A program made the translations under genes and the position numbers. Below the pieces are notes generated by a model that worked only from the letters and a program-made list of their open reading frames with translations, was not told where the DNA came from and did no database searches. This document shows, one piece after another, positions 21,261 through 33,829 of a DNA stretch of 64,000 bases (positions are counted from its first letter, which is position 1; each line of letters starts with the position of its first letter). Source of the DNA: Narthecium ossifragum (lineage: Eukaryota > Streptophyta > Magnoliopsida > Dioscoreales > Nartheciaceae); contig OY986965.1 of assembly GCA_963920575.1 (NCBI GenBank), positions 19,298,957 through 19,362,956 on the forward strand. The letters run 5' to 3'.

Positions 21261-22548
21261 AGAGAGAAATTCTTCTTGGTTTTGCCCACAGGACTTTGCA
21301 TGTACAGTTTCCTTTACTGTCTTATACTTGGTACATATGTTTAAGCATGTTAGCCCTATAAAAGGAGCAGTGGTGAACCGGGGGAGTGATGACTCCCGGG
21401 ATGTTTAGAATAAACGGGCGGATAGCTCTACAACTTTCCTTAGCCTTGTATGCCAGCGTGCGCCGAGGGCTTTATCTGTGATATCTGTGAGCTGTTGTTT
21501 ACGGGGCTGCTTCCCGATGCAGGTGTTGTGGTGGACTGCTGACAGTTGGTGGTGGTACCACTATAGCAGCTCCTAGACCTTATTTACCTGTTCACCACCT
21601 CGGGCCGGCAGGGTGCCGTGCCCAGACCTTGTTTGATATACAATTACTTATTTTTGCATGCTTACCTGTATATTCCTGCGTGTGCTCATAACATGTATTG
21701 CTTTGTGCATTAGTTGCATCTGTGTAGGACGTTGGTGATAGGTTGATCGCCGATCCGGGGCTTTCGGGTAGTCCGGATCTAGCTCTAGGACCGTTACGGG
21801 TAGCTTGGTCTAGGACTTGATTTGTTGTATTCAGTCGATTTCGATGATAGGGGTAGATGATCTGAATACATGTGGTTTAATGTTTACAGGTTGTGTCGAC
21901 TCCAAGTTGGATCTGAGGTGTAGCCGGAGTCCCGTGTTCTTGACTCTTGGGTCGAGGAGTGGCTACCCAGTGGTGTCCTGGCCCGCCAAACAATGTTCAG
22001 TGTCCTGTTGGGAGTCTACAATGTTTTGGGCCTGCGTTCACGGACTTCCGGTAGGGTTATGGGACCCTTGTATACACCTAGGGTAGACTTGGGGGCGGCA
22101 CTGTTGTGTTCCCTCCCTTTGTGAGTGTCGTAATGTAGTGTTCCTGCTGAGCTTAGTGCTCACTCCTACCCGGGCTGTGTTTTGCAGGTGCTGGCGCTAG
22201 CTCTTTTTCGGTCGCCCCTACCGGGCCGGTGTTTGGTGACGTGGCGGCGTCTGGCGGTGCTTGAGGTGCGGCGATCGTCTGTTGTACCTTTTGTTTAGTT
22301 AGCCTCATACGGGAGAGATTTTGTATAACTTTTACCCTGTTGAGAATTTGTATATATTTCAGCTTCAATCTTCGAGGTTTGTAATTGTATGTGAATACAG
22401 GATGATTATGAATTGTTAGGGAGACCACTATGATTAGAGGGAAACTTCCCCAAAATTTCCACAGTAGGTTAAGTTCCAGTTCACGTCGCCCGGCCCGGTT
22501 GGGCCTACGCGGGTCGGGGCGTGACATCCAGGGTCTCTATACTTTGGT

Positions 22549-22806
22549 ATGCCTACTGTTGCAATGCATTACCCCATCACGAACGTGCTTGGTTTTCACA
22601 AATTAGCATTATTTGCACCTACTGTGGTAACAATGTACGCGGGCGATGTTTCATTCGAAACATCGGTAGGTTATTTCTATCCCTTCCCTCTTTCCGTGCT
22701 TGAGGACAAACCTCCTTCAGTTGAGGGGTATGATTTTATCATGATTATAGGTAACTTGTGTTTGGTACAAATTGAGTTACAAGTGCGTCAATTTTTTTCC
22801 GGTTAA
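22549..22806 (+). CDS. Unrecognised short ORF in AT3
   Basis: 85 codons, from MPTVAMHYPITN to a stop at 22806. I recognise no family. It has a hydrophobic middle (FHKLALFAPTVVTMYAGDV) that could be a membrane segment, and a G-rich tract follows (TGCTTGAGGACAAACC ... GTTGAGGGG at 22698-22733) that resembles the internal polypurine modules of related elements. It may be the end of a longer ORF cut by T1 at 22526. It might be spurious: no repeat of it exists elsewhere in the window for comparison. Confidence 0.3.
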   Translation: MPTVAMHYPITNVLGFHKLALFAPTVVTMYAGDVSFETSVGYFYPFPLSVLEDKPPSVEGYDFIMIIGNLCLVQIELQVRQFFSG

Positions 22807-23555
22807 TTTTAATTGCTTACTCTATCTTGAATTCTATGTTTTGCATTGTAATTCCACTAGGAGTCACGTAGAGTTTAAGAGAGGGACGTGGACAGATTAG
22901 ACGCATGGTATTGTTCTTCGTTTTCTTGGCTTGGTAGGGGCATCTAATGATACGAGCAATCACGGTAGGGCATTCCGATGATTTTTCAGTGATTTTCTAT
23001 GGGTGGGCTACCATGTCCTAAATTCACACGTATTCACCTCAGCTTACAGGCATTTCCCTATGTTTTATTTTATTTTATTTTATTCCAATGTCCAAGTCCT
23101 TGTCCGGTTAGTTTTCAGGTTTTTCTATTATTTTTGGTAGGATTGATCTCTTATGTCTACTAGGATTCTGTTTGTTTTTTATTAAGTCCTGCCTTAACTC
23201 CAATTAGCCAATCCCTTATTGAATCACCGTCGGCCCACTCTTCACCCTCACCTCCTGAGTCCTGATCAATCCTCGCCGCACCATCTTCGCCCTCACGGTT
23301 TCGCCCCCCGACGCTGGCGACCTGAGCCGACTCCCACCGTCTTGCTTCCCCTATTTTCCTTCCCAACCCACTGACGCTCTCCTCTGTTTTAAGCCATCTT
23401 TCATCTTCCTTCCAGATCCAGAAGGATCGATCATCCCATCGATGGGATTGATCATCATATCGGGCACTGATTGATCCTTCCAAGTTTCTACCATCTTTCT
23501 TATTTTATCTTTTTATCTCACCAACGCACTTCATAGTCCGCAGGGTGTTTCCAAG
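22807..23555 (+). other. AT3 non-coding stretch
   Basis: AT-rich with a TTTTATTTTA run near 23062-23080. A small imperfect palindrome group lies at 23420-23480, with one exact GATCGATC followed by CATCGATG and GATTGATC. A minus-strand frame of 107 codons (23160-23483) is open but has no recognisable features. Confidence 0.5.
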
Positions 23556-23816
23556 ATGTCTCGATCTAGTCTGTCGTCATATTCGTCCAACGGTAGCCCA
23601 CCACAGTCGCCAGGGCCAGACTTCGAGCCTGGATCTCCAGTTTCACAGGCATCTGAGTGTTCTTCGCACGATGACTCTATGAGCACAGCTGACTCGAACC
23701 AACCACCGTCCCCGCCGGTAGTCTTCTGTTTCCCTCCTAGGGCGACTACTGAACCTGCTGATCCGACTGGACCCGCTATTGAATATCCCATCGGTATTGA
23801 GTTTTACGGGCCGATG

Positions 23817-25255
23817 TGATCGCTCGCAAATGCGTCGTTAACTGATATGCAAAATGCAATTTAGAAATTTATAAACCTTTCTTTCAACACTAAATTAATA
23901 AGATAGAATAATGGTGAAATACGGGGTCAGTCCTCAGGGAAACTTTGATTATGAAGGAGAAACCAGAATTAAATCTCAGAACTCTAAACCTAAGCGAAAA
24001 GGATTGATTTGGATTTTTGAAACTGATTAATTAAAACTAATTAAGAAAGCGATGTAAAAAGATTGAAATATATTAATGAGAGAAAACCTAGGGATTACTC
24101 AATCCACTTTAGTTTTACTTCCTGTATTCTCTAGTTATCCTCTTGTTTTCTTATCTAGACATTATAGATTCATAGCTTCTTAAGCTTACATGAATCCCTA
24201 AAAGAAGGAGAGTGTTTTCCAAAGGCATATTTTATCTTCGATTACCATAGATTGTCTTCGGGGTAACCTTAGCACAAGCTATCTTCACTAAGCATAAAAT
24301 ATCTCATCGGTTATTCACAAACCACATAAAAACCATCCTATAAATCTCTACCATCAATCACCGAAATCAAGTAAGACTACAAATACGTCAAGGAACTCTG
24401 TTCCCTCAACTCTTTTATCATTAAAACCAAATCTATAAGATCATGTCTAGAAAAAGAATACAAGATTCAACTAGAAAAATACAAGGAAGATCTACTAAAG
24501 CTTCATGAGATCCCTAAGTACAGAATTAGTTACTCATCTTTGTGACGGAAGCCTTAGATTCGATGAAGAACGATTGGGATCCACGTTGTAACTCCATCTT
24601 CTCCAGAGAATCCTCCAAACCCTAGTTCTCTATTTTCTCTCTATGGGGACCTCCAATTTTCGGCCAGCAAACACCTTCTTATAGGTGTATTCCCGGAATT
24701 AGGGTTTTGGTTTGAGATGGACCTCAAGTGCAACTCGGATTTCTTAGTTTAAGTCTGACAGTCTCTTCCGGTCATGACTGGGTTCAACCCGTCCGGAATT
24801 TGAACATGTGGTCAACATGAAAGATGTATATTAGGAAACCTTCTATCCTCTCCCGAAGATTTAGACTTACCTAGAATATGTGGCGAATATTCTCCTGAGC
24901 GTCGACGGACTAGTCTTCCAGCATCTGTTTATCTTCATATTCTTGAAAACTGCTATTAATCTATCCAGAATCTCGCAAAGTGTCCAACATGAAAGTTGTG
25001 CACCTTGAAGTTTTCTATAAGTCCTCCAAATGTCAGGAATTTATGATTTATCTGGAGAATTGGGTGAATTCTTTTCAAACTGACAGCGGAGGAGCGTAAT
25101 TTCCACAGATTAGTCTTTTTCTGTATTTTCTAACTTGAATCTTCATTAAACCTGAAATCAATTAACAAACTATCAAATACAACCACTCTCGGGCTAACAA
25201 ATGTAAATTAAGGGGTTTAAGTATGAATATTTAGTGACTCATCACACCCCCCAAC
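23817..25255 (-). repeat. AT2 3' LTR
   Basis: From TGATCGCTCGCAAATGCG to GTGACTCATCA. A TATA-like CTATAAGAAGG lies on the minus strand near 24676-24686. No GATCGATC array lies in this LTR; the AT2 family carries its palindromes in the leader instead. Confidence 0.92.
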
Positions 25256-25916
25256 TTACACTTTGCTAGTCCTCGAGCAAAGACAATATAAAAAGAAAGC
25301 AATAAATCTAACTAGCCACTTTCGTAGGTCTCTCGGTTGCACTTAGCATGTGCAACAAGCCTTTAAACCCCTGGGTTACCCCAGTGGAGGAGTTATAGTC
25401 TCCTGAGGGTTTTCAGGGATGACACCCACAAACATCTATTCATTCCCTTAAATATACCATTAGAAACCAATCACGATATTCATCAACTCTAATGCATGAA
25501 ATAGAAATCATATCCATGAATATACCCTTCAACTCATAGTCACATAAAAACATAGTAAATCATAACATGTCATAACATATTTCCAACACTTCAACATATT
25601 TAATCATGATTAAAAATAACTTTAACACTCCTATATGTGAATGGGGTTCAACATGCTTCAGAGCGTCAATTATATCTAAACACTTCAACTATTCAAGATC
25701 ACAATCCTATCCAAGCACATATCATCCACTTATCACATAACAATATCTGGTTTTCTTTTTCTTTTTCTTTTTCGTAGGAATTTCAACTGTTTTAAGCGAA
25801 CACCACGCTGGTTAGGCACACTGCCCGGTTACTAAGTTGAAAATCCTCATTTTTTCTTTCTTTTTTTTTCAGGAAATTCAACCGTTTTACGCGAACACCA
25901 CGCTGGCTAGGCACAC
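25256..25916 (-). other. AT2 polypurine tract and adjoining 3' non-coding region
   Basis: On the minus strand AAGTTGGGGGGTG abuts the LTR. A 7-bp stem (CTTTGCT at 25261-25267 with AGCAAAG at 25276-25282) lies beside it. Further in is a repeated block, TTACGCGAACACCACGCTGG ... TGCCCGGTTACTAAG, with one copy at 25790-25850 and a second from 25880 that is split by the solo LTR and resumes at 28248. Confidence 0.75.
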
Positions 25917-28242
25917 TGTGAGGACCCATCCCTCTACTCCTGGGTCGACCGGCTGGGTCGGGCCCGTAGCTCGTTGGTTTGCTTCGCGTCAAGCGCGCGA
26001 TCCGGTGGATCGTATTGTTTCTTGAACCACAAGGGTAATTTGGTAAATTGCACCTTGTTGGTTTGTTTCACACCCGCGTGTGCACACACTGGCCTTGTTT
26101 GTGTTAGTGTTTGTTTAGAATGGCTAGGTGGACCCGGGATCGGAAGATCCCACTCGGGCGCGCAGAAGCTTGCCTTTGGGCAGCTGACGACCCTTGAGCG
26201 ATCGATCTCTCCAAGGAGCGATCGATCAGACTCGCGTCGGTGGCTTTTTCTGCTTCGCGAGGATAGCCGTCACTGGCCGTCGCTCTCTCTTGTCAGAAGG
26301 GGAGGACTTTCCCTCCCCTCCTTCACCTTTCTCCCCTCTTTTCCGGCTGTCCCCTCCCCCTTTCCTCCTTTTCTCCTTCCCCTTCTTCCTTCTTCTTCTT
26401 CCTTCCTCTTTTCTTCTCTCCCGACGGTTCTCTTCCCCTGTTTTTCCGGCAGCCACCTTCCCCTCTTATTTTCTTCCTCCTCCGGCCATCATTTTGAGTG
26501 TTCTAAGGCTCGTTGGATCCATGGTAACGAGAGGAAGGCTCCTGGTGTGGTTTGGAGGCTTGTTGGTGTCTGGTTGCGAGGGATCAGCCGAGGAAAGCGT
26601 TCTTCAGTAGGTTCTTCTACCTAGATCTAGCCGTTGGATCTTGTTGATCTTGGTGTTGTTAGTTTTCTCATGACTAGTAGGTTTTCTGATATAAGTTTCA
26701 TGATCTTCGGTTGAGTTTTTAGTAGGATTTATGCACGATTAACCTCGGATTCTCTGGTTTCTGCTGTTCTTGAAGAACAGCCGGCTTGCGGCGAGTTTTT
26801 CGGCCGGTACGTACAAGATCCTGGGTTGTGATGAACATAAGAGTTGTAGATCTTTGAATCTACTCTCTAACCCAACTGATGTCATAATTTTTCGATTTTC
26901 CTACGATTTGGTATGAATTGTTTACTGGAGGGCTGTGTGGTAGCAATTAATTGGTAAGTTAGTTTGATTAACGGTTTTGATTAGTGTTTTCCCGTTAATC
27001 CAACCGTTGGATGATTATGGATTTTGGATATGTTGATCCTGGTGTGTACATCTACTGATGGCTAAGTTGGATCTTGAATCCGATGTCATTTGGATGTCGG
27101 ATCGACGGGATCAATTAGCCCCTAAGTAGAGGTTTTGTGTGTTTGAATATGATATTATATTTCGGAATATAATATAATATTATTTACTGTTCATCATCGT
27201 TTTCGGGGTTGCTTCCCTTTGCAGGAGTCAACTGTTGACGATCGCGGTACCATCGTAATGCCGGGACCTGCTTCGGATCGGCTGACAGCGGTCGGTAGTA
27301 CCGCTGCAGCGATCTGGTTGACTTATGTGATGCCTTATCATATTGTTGCATGCCTATCTCCTGTTTGTGTATGTTCATAGCATGCATTCTCTGTTGTGCA
27401 TTAGTTGCATTGGTTAGGGCGTGGGTGATCTGTGGGTCGCCGTCCTGAGGCTGGAAGCTCGGACTTAGCCCTAGGACCGGGGTTGGGTAGTTTGGACCCG
27501 GTTTGAATTGTAGTGTCCAGTCAAACTTGATGATAGGCCTAGATGACTGGTGCACTTATTGCTTGATGATTGTAGAGGTCGTGTCGGCCTCTAGTCGGAT
27601 CTGAGGTGTAGCTGGTGTCCGGTGTTCTTAAAACTCTTGAGTAGAGGAGTTGCCTACTCAATGGTGTCTCTTCCCACCAAACAGTGTTCACTGTCCTGTT
27701 AAGAGTCAGCAGTGTTGTTTCCCGCTACTGAGTACTGCTCCTGAGCCTCAGGGACACGCGGTGGGGTTATGGGACCCCTGTATACACCAAGGTTCTGCTT
27801 GAAAGCGGCACTGTTGCGTTTCCCTCTTCCTTCTGTGTGTCGTAGTGTAGAACCCTACTGAGCTTAGAGCTCACACCTACCCGGACTGCGTTTTGCAGGT
27901 GGCCCCTACCGGGGAGTTGGTCGGCGGTGCGGCGGCGCCTGGTGGACTTTGAGAGGTGGCGATCTTTACTGTTTTTATACTTTTGTTAGATAGTCTCCTA
28001 CGGGAGTAATGTTGTATTCGAATCTTCCCCTCTCCGAGGTTATGTATATTAAACACTTTGGATTTTGAATCTATGGTTCGAGGTTCTGCTAATTAATGTC
28101 TTTTAATTGAGGGTGCTTTTGGTGAATTGCTAGGGAGACCAATAGGTTAGAGTGAACACTCGCCAGCTTTTCTTCCGCGTTTTGTTAGGTTCCGGTTCAC
28201 GTCGCCCGCCCCGGTTGGGCTTTCGCGGGTCGGAGCGCGACA
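25917..28242 (+). mobile_element. Solo TK2 LTR inside AT2
   Basis: 2326 bp from TGTGAGGACCC to GGAGCGCGACA, with flanks CACAC (25912-25916) and CACAG (28243-28247): a 5-bp duplication with one mismatch. The interrupted GGCACAC/TGCCCGG motif is seen uninterrupted at 25830-25840. A pair of cores at 26198-26226 forms an imperfect inverted repeat (GATCGATCTCTCC and GGAGCGATCGATC). The polypyrimidine tract 26300-26480 yields spurious charged ORFs. Confidence 0.9.
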
Positions 28243-28680
28243 CACAGTGCCCGGTTACTAAGTTGAAAATCCTCTTTTTTTTCTTTTTTTTTCTTTTTTT
28301 TTCGCTTACTCAGATAATTGCATGTGTGCATATATTTTCTGTGTCATGACATAAAATTGTAAACCTATCCCAGTATCATGCTTAGAATCTAATATCAACC
28401 CCTTAACATGTGGAAGTGAACATGTGCATTAGGATATGTCAAGCCATCCTTAAATCATGGTAAAAGTGTTAAAGTATAGAAATAATGTCATGTATAGCAA
28501 AAATTTGATATTTCTTATATGACATACAAGTCTCAGAATAATTCATAAGATAAATTTCTAAATCATGCACCTTTGTAAAATCATATCATAATTTCATTCT
28601 TTTGACATAATTCAAGGGATGTATAATATTTGGTTACCAGAAAATAAAAATAAAAATATATGAGGATAAAATTTATGAAT

Positions 28681-28717
28681 GCTACCCCCAACTTAAATGT
28701 AATTGTCCCCAATTACA
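28681..28717 (-). other. AT2 internal hairpin and polypurine-like tract
   Basis: On the minus strand TGTAATTG, loop GGGA, CAATTACA (28698-28717) is a perfect 8-bp stem, followed by TTTAAGTTGGGGGTAGC. This is the same layout as the AT1, AT3 and AT4 internal modules. Confidence 0.65.
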
Positions 28718-29926
28718 CTAAGTCATAAAAATAAATCAAGAAGTAAAGGGTAGAGATAACCATAATGAACGCCTTAGAAATAGATTTCTCTCTCTTCCAA
28801 TTTTAGTTTAGGCACCGTCATCATAGAATAAACACTTCCTTCCCCACCATAACCTGTCACACAATTATATACCTTTCGAAAATGATCAAATATAACAAAT
28901 AAAAGTCCAATAAGGCATTAGAATCATAGAAAATTTCGGCAGAGTCTCCTTTGTAATAGCATGATATAGCAACCTTGTACAAGCATTCAATCCACAAAAA
29001 TTAAATTATAGACATGAAAATATTAAAATACAGGAAATTATCCATGCATAACATCAATAATATTCAGCAGCCATAATATCATCCTGATTGAATATCGGGA
29101 CCGTCCGATCGGAAATTGAAGCTCTGGAACACCTGGATCGTGTCCAGGCAACCATCGGACGGCTTGAAGCTCGCCGGAAGTGATTACCGGTGAAACGGCT
29201 TCGTCGGAGGACGGGAAGGGTACATGAAGCATCGTGGAAGCCTAAAGAACTCATCTATGTAGTTTGATCGTGGAATTGAGGCTTTCAGGTAGGAGATCAG
29301 AGATGGCCGGCGCGGAGAGGTTGATTGCCGGAATTGGATTCCGCTGATCGGGGCTCCAATCAAGGACGATACCGATTGAGAAAGGATCGTGGAAGGCCAA
29401 GGAAGTGTTATATGGGGTTTGATTGAAGAATGGGGCTTCCAGGCGGCGGACAGGAGGTGGTCGGAGAGGTGGATACCGCGGGGGTCGAAGCCGATGATTC
29501 AGCCATCAAGGAATGGTTTTGACGGAGGAGGAAGCTTCGTGGTGACCAAAGGAAACTTTTGGAGGTGTTTGGGAGCAATGGGCGGCCGTGGATGATGGTG
29601 TCGACGATGGCCGAGGGCCTCGCCGGCGTCGGAGGAGACGGTTTCGAAGGAAGAGGAGGACGAAGTTGAGGAGGTGGAAGGTTGGCGGAGGTTATGGTAC
29701 TGGTTTGGAGGGATGAGGGCGGCCGGAGAGACGGCGATGGGCGGTGGGTGGTGACGGCTCGGGGACGAGCCTACGAGCCGGGAGGACGAGCCGTGATCAA
29801 AGAACTGAGAGGGAGGAGAGAGGAAAAACAAGAAAATGCAAGAAAAATCTGAAAAATTAGAAAAAGACTTGGAAAAAATTCTAAAAATTAAGAAAAATCA
29901 TAAAAACTAAAAAGAACTCCTAAAAA

Positions 29927-29942
29927 CTGGGTTGCCTCCCAG
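29927..29942 (-). other. Post-ORF hairpin, CTGGG/CCCAG version
   Basis: CTGGG, loop AGGCAA, CCCAG on the minus strand. Compare GGTGGG/CCCACC in AT1 and GTTGGG/CCCAAC in AT4. Confidence 0.75.
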
Positions 29943-30598
29943 CAAGCACGTAATTTTATGCCTTTCGCTCGACGTCCCGAAAAGGTGCAATTATAGCATG
30001 GATCCGACAATCCGACGACATCGATCACCCCACTTAGAATAAATTCCGTCATATAATGCTTCAAACCAGACCTAGCCCCACAGTAAGTGCAGTATTTGAT
30101 GATGTAGGCCAATCAGTTCTTTCCTCCCCACACGTGAACTAGAGACTCCACCCTCTATCAATGGCAACCTATCATCATGTTTCATCTTGCAACCCGGTCT
30201 ACGGTATGTGTCCCTCATAATGTTGGAACCCGGAAGTGAACATGGAAGGGATTTCGATCTCAGAATGGGTGTAGGCAATGACGATGGTGTAAATATAGGT
30301 AAAGGAGGAGGTGGTGGCTCAAGTTTAGAATATATTGACACATCTATGCAAAAGTGTGTGCTAACATAATAAGCACGAACTTGTCCAGGATCTAAATCAG
30401 GTGCAAGAGTACGAGATAATGGTGGACGGACGGGGCTCAACCACCCAAGAACTAGTTTCGAGCAAGATGTGTGGTTTGATGTCATCTTTCGATTGGGCAG
30501 TGTCCTGATTAACATCATCATCAGATTCAGGAACATAGGCATTCAAAATATTAGACATAATGTCATTCTTTAATTCAACATCATCATCCTCAGAATCC

Positions 30599-30805
30599 TA
30601 CTCATCCCAAATTGTAGGCAATCTATCATCATGCAGTTTAAGATCATAATCATCATCTTCAGAATCATACTCATCCCAAATTATAGGCACTCTATCATCA
30701 TGCAGTTTAAGATCATAATCATCATCTTTAGAATCATACTCATCCCAAATTGTAGGCAATCAATCATCATGCAGTTTAAGATCATAATCATCATCGTCAT
30801 CAGAG
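30599..30805 (-). repeat. Three 69-bp tandem repeats encoding acidic 23-residue units
   Basis: Units start at 30599, 30668 and 30737, each beginning TACTCATCCCAAATT. On the minus strand they encode Asp/Glu-rich units of the type YDLKLHDDR...IWDEYDSE. The length is a multiple of three, so the frame is kept, though a stop interrupts between units near 30760. Confidence 0.9.
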
Positions 30806-31770
30806 TCATAAACCCTCGAAATTGCAGATAATCTATCAATCATTATAATATGAGACTTATCATCAAAGCAACCAATCAAAGTATCAACATGGAAGCATTC
30901 ATTCTCACACTCAGGCAAACATGTAGTCTTAAAGATGTTCAGTTTAACATGCATATGGCCAAAAGAGACATCCATGACACCAGTTTGACAGTTGATATTC
31001 GCATTTGCTGTAGCTAAAAATGGACGTCCTAAGATGATAGGCACGGTTTTTTTACATTGAACAGCGGGTTCCATATCCAAGACGACAAAGTCGACAGGGA
31101 AAAAGAAGATGTCCACCTTCATTACAACATCTTCTACAATGCCTCTAGGAGTCCTAATGGATCTATCAGCCAATTGTAGACTGATCGGTGTGGGTTTGAG
31201 CTCTTCCATCCCAAATTCCTTATAAAGCTAGTAGGGCAAAATGTTAACACTGGCTCCTAGGTCAAGAAGGGCACCATCAATCTGGTAGTCTCCTAGGCAA
31301 CAGGGTATGGTAGGGGTACCAAGGTCCTTTAATTTGGGTGGCGTGTCATGTTTCAAAATCGAATTGACTTGTTCAGGTAGAAGGATTTTCTTGTCACCTT
31401 TGTGTTTTGTCTGACGTTTATGAGTGCACAGGTCCTTAAGAAATTTGGCATACGAAGGAATCTGACGAATGGCCTGAAGCAAGGGTATGTTGATGTTGAC
31501 ATGTTTGAAAGTTTCAAGGATTTCCTCAGTAGGTCTTCAGGCTTTGATGGTTGGGTACGGATCCTTAAGGGCTACAAGAAATGTCACTTTTGGAATGTAT
31601 TTAGCTGGATTAGGCTCTCTAGAATCAAGATGGGCCAGTATCAGGTGAAAAATAAGAATCATCTTGGGATGGATGTTTGATCTTCGGATCGGGCGTTTGA
31701 TCATTCAGATTAACAGGTTCACCTATTTGATTATCTACTGTTTTCCCACTTCTAAGGGTCACAACGGCTT
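30760..31770 (-). pseudogene. AT2 protease region
   Basis: The frames 31482-31228 and 31209-30760 together make an Athila-type retropepsin: PPKLKDLGTPTIP, active site ALLDLGASVNILPY, a TAG-type stop just after it (near 31228), then LADRSIRTPRGIVEDV, DFVVLDME and IILGRPFLATANA. Upstream (about 31640-31770) the linker VTLRSGKTVDNQIGEP is recognisable but in a different frame. The C-terminus runs into the acidic repeats. It would process gag. Several stops and frameshifts make it inactive. Confidence 0.82.
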
Positions 31771-33330
31771 TGGCACTCTCGAAGTTTTGGCTTTCTACAT
31801 AGTGCTAGCCTCTTGGGTTGGTGACAGATTGACTTGAAAAATGCCCATCCTCTCTTTTAGACAAGTTATTAGATAGCTGCCCAACTTGTTTTTCTAAATT
31901 TGAAACAGATTGAATCGTTGAAGATAAGTTGTTTTTCAATAAGGAGACATCACCTTTGACAGTTGAAATTTCGACCTTCATGGATGACATATCCTATTGA
32001 TATCACCTCTCATCTCTAAAAGTGTACTCATGATTGAATTTAAAGTGGGCTCAGTTGATGATTCAGGAGGAGGAGGTTGAGAGGTATCCTGTGGATAATG
32101 TGAAGAGTACCCAAGGTTTGAATTTGCAAAAGGTTTAGGTGGGTACTTGAAAGTAGATGGATTGGTTGTGTTGCCTTGCCCAGGAAGATTACTTGATTGT
32201 TGTGGTTTCCAACTAAAATTAGGATGATTTTTCCAACCTGGGTTGTAGGTATTCGAATAAGGGTTATTTTGAGGTTTGGAAAAACCATAAGTTGCATTAG
32301 CTTGTTCCTGAAAAAGTCAGGGAAATTGGGAGCCAAATGACAATCAGTGATATGATGATCCGAGCTAAGACAAAGGGCACATGTCTCACGAGAAGTGTTA
32401 GGCAATTGTTGAGCAAGAGATTGGCCTATTTTCAACTTGTTTAAATCTTTAGTTAGGAGGGCTACTTGTGCGGAGAGACTTTGAATTCAGAAATTTCATG
32501 AATTCCCCGAGAATTACGAACAGTGGTAGACCGACTTTCAGAAACTGAGACATTGTGTTGTGAATTTTCAGCAAGGTTGTCATACATTTCCCAAAGAGTA
32601 GTCCAAGGTTTACTAAGAACAACACCCCCGCAGCAAGCTTCGACCATTGTCCTATACCGATCATTAAGACCATTATAAAATGAATGGGCTAATTGTCACT
32701 CAGGTACTTCATGATGGGGGCACTCTCTAAGAAGATCCTTAAATCTTTCCCAAGCTTCATGAAACATCTCATCTTCATTTTGCTTAAAAGAAATAATCAT
32801 GGTTCGATAATTTTGAGTTTTAATGATAGGAAAATATTTTTTAAGGAAAGCATCCTGAAGTTGATCCCATGTTGAAATCGAGTTTGGAGCTAAGGTTTGA
32901 AGCCAATGTTTAGCCTTGTCTTTCAAAGAAAAAGGGAAGAGCTTGAGTCTAAAGGCATCATCATTAAAATGCTGAAGTTTGAACATGGAAAGGATTTCAA
33001 GAAAGCTAGCAATGTGTCCATAGGGATCCTCATTCTCACGCCCATAGAAAGAAGGTAAGGCTGTAATCTAGTTAGGCTTAATCTCATAATGTGTAGCATT
33101 GATGGTAGGTGGGTTGATACAAGAAGCATTGGTATAAGGTCCAGGTAGGAAGTGATTCCTAATTGGGTCTTCTCTATGATTGTCATCATTTCCACCCCTA
33201 CCCATATTATCATTAGGGTCAATGACATGTTCCTCGTGTTCAGCCATTAAGGATTGGAAGTTGCTTATGGCTTCCTGGTAATTACTTAGAGATTTTTGTC
33301 CCAAGGTTCAAGCTGCTCGAAGTGTGGCCT
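31771..33330 (-). pseudogene. AT2 gag
   Basis: Broken into several frames. The N-terminal piece is at 33304-33068 (MGQKSLSNYQEAISNFQSLM). The capsid piece (32986-32696) has FPFSLKDKAKHWLQTLAPNS and MFHEAWERFKDLL, then a stop at HHEVPE. A region with disagreeing frames follows (32673-32449). The zinc knuckle is intact near 32400 (CALCLSSDHHITDC, CX2CX4HX4C), and the coiled-coil end is at 31990-31805 (SNLEKQVGQLSNNLS). This is the usual Athila gag order. At least four frame changes or stops are needed to read it through. Confidence 0.82.
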
Positions 33331-33806
33331 CTATTTCTAGATCCAAAGGTTCCATCGGATTAGGTAATGATCGTCTGCCTTGCATCCAAGATCACATAAA
33401 AAGAGAAAAACAAAATAGAAAATTCGGAGGAGAGGACAAAACTCGACAAACAACAATTGAAACGAAAAGGTTTGAAGCAAAAAGGCTTAGCTGACTGTGC
33501 AGTTCCGATCGGTCGGTTTCCTGTCCGATCAGTCGCTCCAGACCGCAACTCCTTCACTCGAAGGCCACTTCAAAGCAGATGGCGAAGTCCGATCGATCGG
33601 ATTCAAGTCCGACCGGTCGCTCCAGGTGCCTGGCAAGTTGTGTTTTTCTTCAAGAAAAATCTGTTCCAATGCTGCAAAAATTCCAGAAAATTGTCAGAAA
33701 AATCATAAAAAGGTAAAATAAAGTAAAGAAATATAAAAATCTAACTACGCTCAGAAAAAAGACTTCAGAGAAAATTCAATCGATACTCTGTTGTAAATCA
33801 AAAGAT
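33331..33806 (-). other. AT2 leader with a variant palindrome group
   Basis: Between primer site and gag. At 33505-33625 lie paired sites of the CCGATCGATCGG type (also CCGATCGGTCGG and CCGACCGGTCGC), spaced about 20-24 bp within pairs. This places the palindrome array in the transcribed leader instead of the LTR. Confidence 0.7.
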
Positions 33807-33824
33807 TCCCCGGCAACGGCACCA
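33807..33824 (-). other. AT2 primer binding site (tRNA-Asp)
   Basis: Matches the tRNA-Asp 3' end complement with one mismatch (TGGTGCCGTTGCCGGGGA on the minus strand), five bases from the LTR end. Confidence 0.82.
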
Positions 33825-33829
33825 AAAAT

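Larger units (their letters stand above)
20117..22526 (+). repeat. T1 3' LTR (TK1)
   Basis: 2410 bp from TATGAGGACCC (first G mutated to A) to GGGGCGTGACA. It directly follows the polypurine region, so it is the 3' LTR of T1; the 5' LTR lies left of the window. It contains two palindrome clusters and a TATA box. Near its 5' end is the inverted repeat GCAATTTGGTAAATTGC (20165-20181), conserved in most TK copies. Downstream sequence at 22527 belongs to AT3. Confidence 0.93.
28243..30598 (-). other. AT2 3' non-coding region
   Basis: Mostly AT-rich. It holds an internal hairpin and G-rich tract (28681-28717), a GC-rich island (about 29085-29835) whose make-up differs sharply from both sides, and the post-ORF hairpin (29927-29942). 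No convincing coding frame is present; frames in the GC-rich island on both strands are short and unrecognised. Confidence 0.6.

Noticed and set aside
23556..23816. Candidate host gene
   Set aside because: It lies inside AT3, continues across the AT2 insertion within the same element, and has no intron or host-like context.
26226..26610. Charged or Ser/Phe/Leu-rich ORFs on both strands
   Set aside because: They come from a polypyrimidine tract inside a solo LTR bounded by a target duplication.
29499..29831. Ser/Pro-rich minus-strand ORF in the GC-rich island
   Set aside because: No start context, no motif, and a comparable frame on the plus strand; composition alone explains it.
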